This document shows positions 49,101 through 55,866 of a stretch of 55,866 nucleotides of DNA, in pieces. Source of the stretch: an uncultured Schlesneria sp. (GTDB taxonomy: Bacteria; Planctomycetota; Planctomycetia; Planctomycetales; Planctomycetaceae); assembly GCA_903834925.1 (NCBI GenBank), contig CAILLA010000105.1, positions 1-55,866 of the forward strand, read 5' to 3'. Under the pieces are notes generated by a model that worked only from the letters and a program-made list of their open reading frames with translations, was not told the origin of the DNA and did no database searches. A program made the position numbers and the translations under genes. How positions within the stretch are numbered: position 1 is the first letter of the stretch; each line of letters begins with the position of its first letter.

Positions 49101-49343
49101 TCGGTCGGTGCTGGCTCCCGGATTCAGTCCATGTTCTTCCAGTCGAGCCAGAATAAACTGATCGATGGGTGACTGCCCCCAGTTTTTCTGCCGGGTCACT
49201 GGAGGATTCACAGCCTGAACGGCTCGAAACGACCAGAATGTCCCGTCGTTTTCAGCAGCCGATAGCTCATGCCATTGCACCGAGTCGATCGACCAGGAAC
49301 AAGCGATTACCAAGACACAGAGAACTCGCATGCGTAAAATCAT
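46200..49343 (-). CDS. PSD1 / DUF1549-DUF1553 cytochrome-type exported protein with LamG domain
   Basis: A 1047-residue exported protein. An N-terminal leader (MRVLCVLVIACSWS) is followed by DUF1549 (about 55-270: RRTLLRRATFDLTGLPPTPSE, GERWGRHWLDVVRYAD) that ends in one c-type haem motif CARCH (about 247-251, in LACARCHDHKFDPIS). A laminin-G-like lectin domain spans about 470-660 (SLLIVFRSD, FHGDLAELQVFDSPL). DUF1553 covers about 780-1040 (ELAAWLTSSENPLTSRVMVN, IWQHHFGVGLV, RLEAEAFRDNL). A separate N-terminal PSCyt1 haem domain is absent. It probably binds carbohydrate and passes electrons in the envelope. Cotranscribed with the downstream DUF1501 gene 15 bases away. Confidence 0.95.
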   Translation of the reverse strand: MILRMRVLCVLVIACSWSIDSVQWHELSAAENDGTFWSFRAVQAVNPPVTRQKNWGQSPIDQFILARLEEHGLNPGASTDRRTLLRRATFDLTGLPPTPSEINAFLADDSPTAFSDVIDRLLESPRYGERWGRHWLDVVRYADARDLIQLPAESDFREAWRYRDWVVSAFNRDLPYDQFIKLQIAGDLLQPMDASQIDAEALVATGMLAIADFVPGDVDKQQMIADYVNDQIDVVGRSILGLTLACARCHDHKFDPISTEDYYSLAGIFFSSRLVPGPIKGNTPLVRVPLLPATEIAAIESSQARDKLRVIELTNEVNHFIERECRSYLERQVETETERYLLAAWDVTHPMSGQVRPDVSEIAKLQGLDATALLRWIVYFDEKQPHPAMISIRQATEKSDAETQIKELVGKLSRIVADRLDRQKHADGHKSHTPLAILKFQADDRRIVINNNQHVTTWPNRGSNLESASPLSEAMPPFMTTVDIGGQPRPLLRFSGKELLKTPGTVPLMGSLLIVFRSDPAGPSGQRLIGWEDAAVGQHGLGMMTDGAGSIHAILRRNGANGDVVIPAPKPVPAMSGFQIVSMTWGPQGVVVYRDGQPVGSNQGIDAVSSDPAITSLMIGSAGSGSSSRFHGDLAELQVFDSPLNDEARQRVETELMNHWFSTDTAENSIDHIDDFYQELTSSLSPFHLPVTERDKVLRSDFGQRLADLRNELETLQKKPPREIPRAVVVQEGGPPGTPHEGFQDAKIYLRGNHSNLGKAVPRGFPKSIAGTNPPSIKEGSGRRELAAWLTSSENPLTSRVMVNRIWQHHFGVGLVSTSANLGAMGEFPSHPELLDYLATRFVESGWSVKAMHRLIMLSSVYQQTSASNPAGMATDPENRLLWRSNRRRLEAEAFRDNLFAVAGRLDWTPGGPGFQDVSSPRRGLYMMSVRTGTKTAEFGPLFDAPDCSGIVERRNESIVAPQALFFLNDPLVTSLARSLAERVACEADSGTDHERICRLYEVALGRLPTDEEIDVGLSLLADTTQPDSWAGYCRLILSTNEFLFVD

Positions 49344-49488
49344 TCCACAAGTCTACTCCATTCTTCCCCCAGAATGAATTCTGTGGTTAGATCACATCGA
49401 AGGCAGTTCTCGCCCGAAATCTCCAGGCGTCTTCTATACTTCAGCGACGCAAATGATTTGGTGAGGACAATCTTTACTGAGGACAATA

Positions 49489-50220
49489 ATGCAAAATGAG
49501 ATGAATCCGCTTGGACAACCCATTGGATTGTTGGTTCCGAACTGGGCACCACCGGCACTTCCGGTACGCGCACTAATGCAGGGTCGATATTGTTGTGTCG
49601 AGCCGTTAGATCCCGCACAGCATGCTTTGGAACTCTATCGAGCGAACGAAGCGGATCACGAAGGCCGCAATTGGACCTATCTCCCCTACGGACCGTTCGC
49701 GAACTTCGAAGATTACCATGCATGGCTCAGTCAATCTGCAGCGACGAGCGATCCAATGTTTTTTGCAATTATTGACTTGAAAACAAACAAAGCCGTCGGC
49801 GTTTGCAGCTACCTGCGAATCGATCCAAGACACGGTTCGATTGAAGTTGGACACCTCAATTTCTCGCCGTTTCTTCAAGCAACGCCAGCGGCAACAGAAG
49901 CGATGTATTTAATGATGGAACGAGCCTTCGATCTGGGATACCGCCGATATGAATGGAAATGTCATGCGCTAAACGCCCCTTCGCGCCGAGCCGCAACACG
50001 ATTGGGATTTTCGTTTGAAGGGATCTTTCGACAGGCGGCAGTTTACAAAGGACGAAGTCGTGATACCGCGTGGTTTTCCATCATCGACAAAGAATGGCCT
50101 CCCTTGAGCGTGGTGTTCAAACGATGGTTGGCACTGGAAAACTTCGACGAAATGGGAAAGCAGAAATCATCCCTGTCCGAAATGACCTTACAACTTCGCA
50201 ATGATTCTCAGAACGCCTAA
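49489..50220 (+). CDS. GNAT N-acetyltransferase, RimJ/RimL type
   Basis: A 243-residue acetyltransferase with a GNAT fold. Segments are VEPLDPAQHALELYRANEAD, YHAWLSQSAATSDPMFFAII, NKAVGVCSYLRIDPRHGSIE, FLQATPAATEAMYLMMERAF (acetyl-CoA binding), YEWKCHALNAPSRRAATRLG and FSFEGIFRQAAVYKGRSRDT, the last two being the classic RimJ/L-like signature. It acetylates an amine of unknown identity in the cytoplasm. ATG 49489 follows GAGGAC. It is transcribed away from the PSD1 operon. Confidence 0.93.
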   Translation: MQNEMNPLGQPIGLLVPNWAPPALPVRALMQGRYCCVEPLDPAQHALELYRANEADHEGRNWTYLPYGPFANFEDYHAWLSQSAATSDPMFFAIIDLKTNKAVGVCSYLRIDPRHGSIEVGHLNFSPFLQATPAATEAMYLMMERAFDLGYRRYEWKCHALNAPSRRAATRLGFSFEGIFRQAAVYKGRSRDTAWFSIIDKEWPPLSVVFKRWLALENFDEMGKQKSSLSEMTLQLRNDSQNA

Positions 50221-50480
50221 CGACACTGCGGCATGATTTGCGCGAATCACCGATTCCATGTTAAAACAGCGAGTCTAGCAACGTGGATGTTCAACGATTT
50301 CAGGTCTTCTTAATGAAATTAAGACAGAATTATGAAATCCCGATGAACTGGCCGGAAAAGACCTTTGCGAATTCCGGTGTGACCTGTAAGGTTCATCAGT
50401 CTGGTTACCAGAATGATTTCCAAATCAAACAAGACCAGAAGTTCGTCGACGGTCAGTCCTGAGAATCGCGAGGCTTCACA

Positions 50481-50858
50481 ATGTGCGATGTAACCGAATT
50501 GCGGTGTCGGTGTTTGGCCCCTGAATGTAATGTCGATGCATTTCACGAAACCGACATTGGTGCGGATTCAACTTCAAGCTATTTCAGTAACGTTAGTTTT
50601 TTCGACTGTCGATTTTGTGGTAGTCGCTGGTTGTACTGCTCGGTCGCTGAAGAAGTCTTTTCTCGACCAAATCGATGGTATCGCGGTCCGATTTCCCTAA
50701 AGCAATCGAGAACTATCACACCAGAGTATGCTGCAGAAATCCTGGCGATTCTGCCGTGGTATTTTTGCGGTGGCTCGGACTTCGATACGAACGGTCGAGT
50801 CGCTTCTGGCCCTGTTTCGATCGACATGGAAGTCGACGCGACGGAAGTTGCCCTGTAA
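50481..50858 (+). CDS. Cysteine-rich protein of unknown function
   Basis: A 125-residue protein. Cys residues cluster in MCDVTELRCRCLAPEC (CxC plus C) and FFDCRFCGSRWLYCSV (CxxC), a spacing that could bind zinc. The C-terminal half has ILPWYFCGGSDFD and a VSIDMEVDATEVAL strand. ATG 50481 has GAGG about eight bases upstream. No domain was recognised. It is probably soluble. Its stop lies just before the repeats at 50883-51002. Confidence 0.6.
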   Translation: MCDVTELRCRCLAPECNVDAFHETDIGADSTSSYFSNVSFFDCRFCGSRWLYCSVAEEVFSRPNRWYRGPISLKQSRTITPEYAAEILAILPWYFCGGSDFDTNGRVASGPVSIDMEVDATEVAL

Positions 50859-50882
50859 GTCGAAAACGGTGAACCAAAAAGC

Positions 50883-51002
50883 GTAGCATGGGCTTCAGCC
50901 CGTGCGCCACAACTTCACATGGAGGCTGGAAGCCTCCACTACAAAAACCTTCTACATCTCAACATATCACTGGCGTGCGTCTTCGCACGCCAGTGATATG
51001 TT
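50883..51002. repeat. Three palindromic repeats before the DUF1501 stop
   Basis: Bases 50883-50912 are the third GGGCTTCAGCCC repeat. Bases 50920-50938 form TGGAGGCT-GGA-AGCCTCCA. Bases 50961-51002 form a perfect 19-base-pair stem (AACATATCACTGGCGTGCG paired with its complement) around a TCTT loop. The last one begins two bases after the end of the DUF1501 gene and may end its transcript; it contains the same core as 4943-4968. Confidence 0.9.
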
Positions 51003-51004
51003 GA

Positions 51005-52426
51005 CTATCCAAACAGACTCAGCAGCGGCTGTCCCGAACTGACAGGACGAGTAAATCCATCCTTGCCCAGTCGAGTCTCCAATGGAATTTCCAAAGCGTG
51101 ATAGACCGTAGCACCAAGATCCTGCGGGCGAACCGGCTTGTCTTTCACGTAAGCACCAATCTTATCGGACTCACCGTAAACCGCACCGCCACGAATCCCA
51201 CCTCCGGCGAGAATCGCGGAATAACATGACGGCCAATGCTGGCGTCCGGGATTCGTCGCCATCGCGTTGATATGCGGCGTCCGTCCAAATTCTCCCGTAA
51301 CCACGACCAACGTGCTTTCCAGCATCCCGCGTTCTTTCAGGTCGACAAGCAGGGCGGAAAGAGCTTCATCAAGACGAGGGAGACACCAGCCCATCCCGTA
51401 CGATCCTGTTCCGAAAGCGTTCCCCATCCCCATTTCGCCGCCATGCATGTCCCAACTGGAACTCGGTGGCCCGCCGCCCGCTTCACCCGGCGCAGGACCA
51501 GTCCAGCCATTGACTGTGACAAACCCGACACCTGATTCGACCAACCTTCTGGCAAGCAGCAGGTTTTGACCGAGCGGATGCATTCCATAACGTTCGCGGA
51601 CTTTGGTGGACTCGCGCTCCAATTCAAAGGCCTCACGCCCCCCTGCCCCATTCGTCAGCTCAAAGGCTCGGCCATACAAATCCTGCCAGTCTTTTGTGAC
51701 GTGATTCTCCACGCCAGCCGATGGATTCAGTCCATTCAGTAACCGACGACGGTCAAGCATTCGTTCGGGCGCAACAGGAGGAAGCAATTCCTCCGGTGCT
51801 TTAAAGCCCGGCATGGCGGGATGATTCGCTGCTGACCCGACAAACATAGGACTATGCCCTGCCCCCAGATGACCTCCAGTACCAATGTTGGGGGCACAAA
51901 ATACCGGGTCACCAACACATTTGATCAACCAGACATACGGAGCTACACCACGTTCATTCGGTCGAACCTTCGCCATGACAGAACCAATATACGGCGAGTC
52001 CAGCGGGGCATCGGCCTGACCGCTTAAACAATGATGCATGGCGTCGAAATGGTTACTGATGTTACCAATATGCGTCATCGACCGGATCAAGCTGAAATCA
52101 TCGGTCATCGTTGCCATCCGCTGATGCAGCGATGAAATCTTCATTCCAGGGACGCGTGTTGAAATCGGCTGGTAGGGTCCGCGAATTTCGGCAGGTGCTT
52201 CTGGCTTTAAATCCCAGGTATCAAGATGACTGGGTCCACCACACAGCAGAACGAAGATACACGACTTTGGTGCCGCTCCACGCCCCAGACCTTGAAGGGG
52301 ATCAACCCCTGCCACGACCATCCCAGGTGAACCCAGCGTCATCGCACCGACTCCAGCGGCTTGAAGAAGCTGGCGGCGAGAGATAGCGTGTGACTGTCGT
52401 CCGACGTCGCCTCGTGACTGACTCAT
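51005..52426 (-). CDS. DUF1501 family exported protein, second copy
   Basis: A 473-residue protein with leader AISRRQLLQAAGVGAMTLGS (Tat signal) and family core: KSCIFVLLCGGPSHLDTWDLKPEAPAEIRGP, MTHIGNISNHFDAMHHCLSG, LARRLVESGVGFVTVNGW, LVVVTGEFGRTPHINA and RQHWPSCYSAILAGGGIRGG. ATG 52426 is preferred over 52459 because GAGGAAG lies well placed upstream. The adjacent gene, an exported beta-propeller, is divergent with 121 bases between the two starts, so they probably share regulatory sequence. No haem-protein partner is beside it. Confidence 0.96.
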   Translation of the reverse strand: MSQSRGDVGRQSHAISRRQLLQAAGVGAMTLGSPGMVVAGVDPLQGLGRGAAPKSCIFVLLCGGPSHLDTWDLKPEAPAEIRGPYQPISTRVPGMKISSLHQRMATMTDDFSLIRSMTHIGNISNHFDAMHHCLSGQADAPLDSPYIGSVMAKVRPNERGVAPYVWLIKCVGDPVFCAPNIGTGGHLGAGHSPMFVGSAANHPAMPGFKAPEELLPPVAPERMLDRRRLLNGLNPSAGVENHVTKDWQDLYGRAFELTNGAGGREAFELERESTKVRERYGMHPLGQNLLLARRLVESGVGFVTVNGWTGPAPGEAGGGPPSSSWDMHGGEMGMGNAFGTGSYGMGWCLPRLDEALSALLVDLKERGMLESTLVVVTGEFGRTPHINAMATNPGRQHWPSCYSAILAGGGIRGGAVYGESDKIGAYVKDKPVRPQDLGATVYHALEIPLETRLGKDGFTRPVSSGQPLLSLFG

Positions 52427-52547
52427 TCCAACTTCCTCGAAGACTTTTCGATCGGTCACTCGACCCTTGAACTGAGGTACGATACGGAGTTACTGTGGCG
52501 GGACCATACCCAATTGTCAATCTTGATGTGTCTTGAGGGAGTATCCT

Positions 52548-53795
52548 ATGTTGACCGGATGTCGCATCGCATCGATTCTGATCTTGGCTGTTGTAGGATT
52601 TACGTCGGCCGCTGACAGCGCCGAAGTTGTGGCACCGAAGTCCTGGCCGAACTGGATGGGCCCCAATTACGACGGCATCAGTCACGAAACGGGATGGAAG
52701 TCGACCTGGCCCGCCAACGGATTGCACGTGGCGTGGTCGCGTCAGATCGGCGTTGGATTCAGTTCGATCTCGATTGCGGACGGTCGTCTGTTCACGATGG
52801 GGCATGTCAATGGCAAGGAATTTGTCTGGTGTCTTAATGCCAATACCGGCGAAGAAATCTGGAACCATCAATATCCCTGTCGACTGAACGACAACTTGCA
52901 TGAAGGGGGGCCCGGCGCAACCCCGACGGTCGACGGTGAGCACGTCTACACGCTCGGCAAAGAAGGACAGCTTTACTGTTTAGACGTGGCAACAGGAAAA
53001 GTCATCTGGGAATTGATGCTTCAGAAGGATCTCGAAGTCGGAAACCCGGACTGGGGTTTTTCCAGTTCCGCTGTCATTTCGGGAAATCAACTGATCCTGG
53101 AAGGAGGCCGAGTCGTCTCGTACGACAAGCGCACCGGCAAAAAGAATTGGCAGTCCGCTAAGCATCAAGCGGGTTACGGTTCAGCGGCAATCTTTTCGAT
53201 TCCAACATCAGACTTGAAATTCGTCGCGACGTTAGATTGCGAAGCTTTACGAATCTCGAAACTCGATAACGGTGATGCTATTGCCACTCTACCCTGGTCA
53301 TCACCGTTCCGGACCAATGCCACTACGCCCATCATCAATGGTAACCTCATTTCGATTTCCACGGCATACAATGTCGGCTGCGGGTTATTCGAATTCGATG
53401 GTCAACGTCTCAAGGAAGTTTATCGAAACAAAGAACTGCGGAATCATTTCAACAACAGCATTCTTTTTGATGGATATCTTTACGGTTTCGATGGCAATTC
53501 GAATCAGGGCCGCGTGGTGCAACTGACCTGCATGAAGTTCGATACGGGCGAAGTCAAATGGAAGCAGCGCGGCCTTGGCTGCGGATCGCTGATGATCGCC
53601 GACGGAAAATTACTCGTACTGAGCGAAGACGGAAATCTGATCCTGGCGAAGGCCACCTCCACAGGCTACGAAGAACTGGCACGGTCTCCGTTCTTGACAG
53701 GTCGATGCTGGACCGTCCCCGTCCTTTTCGACAAACGAGTCTACGGCAGAAACGCCGCAGGAAATCTCGTCTGTGTCGAACTGCCGTATCAATAA
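52548..53795 (+). CDS. Exported PQQ-like beta-propeller protein
   Basis: A 415-residue protein with a leader (CRIASILILAVVGFTSAADS) followed by repeats of the PQQ enzyme-like propeller type, for example WCLNANTGEEIWNHQYP, YTLGKEGQLYCLDVATGKVIWELM, SYDKRTGKKNWQS, MKFDTGEVKWKQRGLG and a closing VYGRNAAGNLVCVELPY. WPNWMGPNYDGISHETGW near the start is typical of the planctomycete PQQ-like group. No PQQ catalytic residues are evident, so a scaffold or binding role is more likely than a dehydrogenase. ATG 52548 follows GAGGGAG at seven bases. It faces away from the second DUF1501 gene. Confidence 0.94.
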   Translation: MLTGCRIASILILAVVGFTSAADSAEVVAPKSWPNWMGPNYDGISHETGWKSTWPANGLHVAWSRQIGVGFSSISIADGRLFTMGHVNGKEFVWCLNANTGEEIWNHQYPCRLNDNLHEGGPGATPTVDGEHVYTLGKEGQLYCLDVATGKVIWELMLQKDLEVGNPDWGFSSSAVISGNQLILEGGRVVSYDKRTGKKNWQSAKHQAGYGSAAIFSIPTSDLKFVATLDCEALRISKLDNGDAIATLPWSSPFRTNATTPIINGNLISISTAYNVGCGLFEFDGQRLKEVYRNKELRNHFNNSILFDGYLYGFDGNSNQGRVVQLTCMKFDTGEVKWKQRGLGCGSLMIADGKLLVLSEDGNLILAKATSTGYEELARSPFLTGRCWTVPVLFDKRVYGRNAAGNLVCVELPYQ

Positions 53796-53832
53796 GCAAC
53801 CGCATGACGGATTCTTCGGACGTCATCTTCAT

Positions 53833-53933
53833 GTGCCACTGCTTAGGAGTCTTCGGAAAAGCAGTGTCTTCGCTCGTTCCGTCTCTCAAGTTCGAAGAAC
53901 ACTGCTTGACGGAAGACCGTCAAGCAGTGGCAC
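53833..53933. repeat. Nested-palindrome intergenic repeat, copy B
   Basis: GTGCCACTGCTT at 53833-53844 faces AAGCAGTGGCAC at 53922-53933, a perfect 12-base terminal inverted repeat (13 with flanking T/A). Inside, AAGCAGTG and CACTGCTTGACGG form further pairings with GTCTTCGG-type loops, as in copy A at 4119. It lies between the convergent propeller and DUF1501 genes. Confidence 0.9.
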
Positions 53934-53997
53934 AGTTTTCCGTGGATCCGGTGTTTTTTCGAGAAACAATCCTCCATGGCGTTAACGCAATAGGCGA

Positions 53998-55410
53998 TCA
54001 CATCAACTCGGGAATCGGTCGGCCCCCTTCGACGACGATTGGAGTTGGTCGCCCTTGCGGGCTGATCCAGTGTGTGTTCAGGTCGATGTCGAAATGACGG
54101 TACACGGTTGCGGCCAGATCCTGCGGCCTGACCAAACCGTCCTTCACGTCGTATCCCTTGTCGTCGGTGCTGCCGACTGCTTGACCGTGACGCAGGCCAC
54201 CACCGGCGACAACCATCGACATCACGTTCGTCCAATGGTCCCGGCCCGCGTCTTTGTTGATGACGGGTGAACGACCGAATTCTCCCATCATTAAGACCAG
54301 CGTTGAATCCAATAGTCCTCGTTGCTCAAGATCTGTGACGAGCGCGTACAAGGCTCGATCAACCTGAGGCAAAAGCGGAGTCAATCCCTTCACGATGCCG
54401 CCCCATTGAACCGAGTCACCATGATGATCAAAGTAGCCCCACGCCCCGCTGATCAAAGTAAACGTGACACCCGATTCAACCAGTCGCCTCGCCAGAATCG
54501 CCTTTTCGCCAATACTGTTTCGACCATACAGATCACGAGTCGCGTCCGTTTCGGACTTCATCTCAAATGCCTTCTGCACGTTCCCACCGGCGACCATCTC
54601 GAACGCCTGGGAGTTGTACCGGTCGAGACTTTCCAGCATGTGATGACTATCAAGATCGCGGCGCATCCGATCGAACGATTGCCGCAATCGATCCCGATCC
54701 TGCAATCGGTCGATTTGTACGCCTTGAGGCAGACCAAATTTCCCAACCAGTTCCAAACCTTTCACCGGCTTGTATGCGGAACCCAAGTGTCCCGATTCCC
54801 AGACATCGGCATTCCAGGAAGGAGCCAGCCCGACAAATGGAGGAAGATCAGGATGGTTCGCACCGCGGAATCGGGCGACGACAGAACCCATCGAGGGATA
54901 GCCTCCGCCGTCCTTGTTATCGTCAGTCCGTCGTGCAAGTGGATTTCCCGCCTGCATCGTGATCGGAGTATGGTTGCTCGCCTTGCAATCGACCGCTCTT
55001 AAAAACGAAAGTTTGTCAGCGATACTCGCTTGCAACGGAAGATGCTCGCTCAGCGAAACCCCTGGGACTTTTGACGAAATTGTCGAGTACGGTCCACGAA
55101 TTTCGGACGGCGCATTCGGCTTGGGGTCCCACATATCAATGTGACTGGGTCCACCCGACAGCCAGAACAGAATGACCGATTTCTTGTCACGTGGGCGAGG
55201 AGTTTCGCTGGCCGCCGCAGATTGACTTTGAAGTTGCAGAATCGAAGCAAGTGACAATCCGCCGAAACCAGCCAATCCCGTTTGCAGAAACCATCGACGC
55301 GATCCGCCCACTCGAATCAAATCCCGGGAAGCAGGTTGGAACGGGAAACGATTGGTTTTTGAACTCTGGCCAGCGGCCGACATCCCGGCTTCGGTCGTTA
55401 GAATCGTCAT
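53998..55410 (-). CDS. DUF1501 family exported protein, third copy
   Basis: A 470-residue protein with the leader GGSRRWFLQTGLAGFGGLSL (Tat signal) in an N-terminal extension, then KKSVILFWLSGGPSHIDMWDPKPNAPSEIRGP, NHTPITMQAGNPLARRTDDN, LARRLVESGVTFTLISGAWG, LVLMMGEFGRSPVINKDAG and DHWTNVMSMVVAGGGLRHGQ. ATG 55410 is chosen because GGGGAT lies seven bases upstream; ATG 55428, ATG 55383 and TTG 55449 are alternatives. It is closely similar in layout to the copy at 51005. It is not followed or preceded by a haem gene within the window. Confidence 0.95.
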   Translation of the reverse strand: MTILTTEAGMSAAGQSSKTNRFPFQPASRDLIRVGGSRRWFLQTGLAGFGGLSLASILQLQSQSAAASETPRPRDKKSVILFWLSGGPSHIDMWDPKPNAPSEIRGPYSTISSKVPGVSLSEHLPLQASIADKLSFLRAVDCKASNHTPITMQAGNPLARRTDDNKDGGGYPSMGSVVARFRGANHPDLPPFVGLAPSWNADVWESGHLGSAYKPVKGLELVGKFGLPQGVQIDRLQDRDRLRQSFDRMRRDLDSHHMLESLDRYNSQAFEMVAGGNVQKAFEMKSETDATRDLYGRNSIGEKAILARRLVESGVTFTLISGAWGYFDHHGDSVQWGGIVKGLTPLLPQVDRALYALVTDLEQRGLLDSTLVLMMGEFGRSPVINKDAGRDHWTNVMSMVVAGGGLRHGQAVGSTDDKGYDVKDGLVRPQDLAATVYRHFDIDLNTHWISPQGRPTPIVVEGGRPIPELM

Positions 55411-55566
55411 GCGAAATCCCCGATTCATTAATGATTGATGCTCTACCAATTAACATCGGCCGATGCGTTCTGATCATAAACGCCTTTTGATGAATTCGGA
55501 AGCGGTTATTGAGAAAATGACGGGTATCCGAAATTCCGTGACGCCCGGTCACAACGAAAAACTCAT

Positions 55567-55650
55567 GTGCCACTGCTTGAACGTCTTCGGTCAAGCAGTG
55601 CTCTTCAAAAATTAGGTGCCACTGTATTACCGTCTTCGGTCAAGCAGCGG
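55567..55650. repeat. Nested-palindrome intergenic repeat, copy C (rearranged)
   Basis: GTGCCACTGCTTGA (55567-55580) pairs with TCAAGCAGTG (55591-55600) around ACGTCTTCGG. A second, diverged half follows (GTGCCACTGTATTACC, then GTCTTCGGTCAAGCAGCGG) to 55650. Compared with copies A and B it looks like two half-elements in tandem. Confidence 0.8.
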
Positions 55651-55729
55651 TTTCAGACCGGTGTTTAGAAACACGGCATCTCCGAAGACTCCGGCGAGGC
55701 TTTGCCTCAGACCAAAGTAGCCATCATCG

Positions 55730-55866
55730 CTCCGCGTGATGAGCATTGTTCGAGAACCTACCAAAATCCAATCCGCATGTTCTCAAAAAAGGAATTCAAA
55801 CCAAGTATTTGTCCCGATGCTGAGGCAACGCTTGAATCGTTTCCGACGCATGCTCATCACGCGGAG
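55730..55866. repeat. Element with 17-base perfect inverted ends (right end at window edge)
   Basis: CTCCGCGTGATGAGCAT (55730-55746) is the exact reverse complement of the last 17 bases of the window (55850-55866). The interval of 103 bases encodes nothing recognisable. It is probably a small non-autonomous repeat that may continue outside. Confidence 0.7.

Larger units (their letters stand above)
55411..55866. other. Repeat-rich gene-free end of the window
   Basis: No gene was recognised. The stretch holds copy C of the nested-palindrome element (55567-55650), GAGGC/GCCTC near 55696-55708, and a 17-base perfect inverted pair: CTCCGCGTGATGAGCAT (55730-55746) facing ATGCTCATCACGCGGAG (55850-55866). 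Confidence 0.7.

Overview
The window looks like chromosomal DNA from a member of the Planctomycetota, probably of the Planctomycetaceae / Schlesneria / Gimesia kind. This is inferred from gene content. There are three Tat-exported DUF1501 proteins, a DUF1549/DUF1553 'PSD1' cytochrome protein, a DUF1587-1595-1592-1588-1585 haem protein with a DUF1552 partner, a DUF1559 prepilin-like protein, DUF4058, a CRTAC1/ASPIC-UnbV lipoprotein and several secreted families typical of that phylum. No rRNA, tRNA, CRISPR array, transposase or phage gene was seen. Intergenic space is unusually rich in short palindromic and minisatellite repeats.

Layout. 1-4027: 3' part of a very large protein of unknown function. 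4028-5091: a small membrane protein in a zone packed with palindromic repeats. 5092-7249: groES-groEL with a clear terminator. 7610-8404: DUF4058 protein. 8730-13966: a GC-richer three-gene minus-strand operon (di-haem DUF1592-type protein, DUF1552 protein, secreted unknown) whose junctions are filled with a GTTCTTGG/CCAAGAAC minisatellite. 14460-16208: HNH endonuclease remnant interrupted by TGA, then an antitoxin/PIN-toxin pair. 16306-17841: ABC-2-like permease without an ATPase. 18280-21168: autotransporter with PATR-type repeats. 21351-25214: SRPBCC protein, YgjP-like metallopeptidase, GyrI-like protein, possible ACP-phosphodiesterase-like protein and a sugar epimerase. 25224-28290: secreted unknown, DUF1559 prepilin-like protein and a small lipoprotein. 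28431-32296: SDR-like protein, TPR protein and CRTAC1 lipoprotein on the minus strand. 32946-35266: ArsR-family regulator and an exported unknown. 35390-38166: three-GYF membrane protein coupled to an exported endonuclease/exonuclease/phosphatase. 38502-40067: cysS. 40200-44498: aldehyde dehydrogenase, NAD-binding/DUF2867 protein and FAD oxidoreductase in one apparent operon. 44748-49343: PSD1 and DUF1501 pair. 49489-50858: GNAT acetyltransferase and a Cys-rich small protein. 51005-55410: DUF1501, exported PQQ-like propeller and another DUF1501 gene. 55411-55866: repeats.

How the genes fit together. Much of the window encodes envelope or exported proteins. Two operons pair a c-type haem protein with a DUF1501- or DUF1552-type exported protein, which suggests an exported redox or degradative function that remains biochemically undefined. 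The most unusual signals are the repeat families (one seems to supply a ribosome-binding site and a signal peptide), the UGA at an expected zinc-ligand cysteine of the HNH remnant, an SDR-fold protein without its catalytic Ser/Tyr, and a cysteinyl-tRNA synthetase without a recognisable KMSKS loop. Nothing in the window could be identified with confidence as a new defence system.
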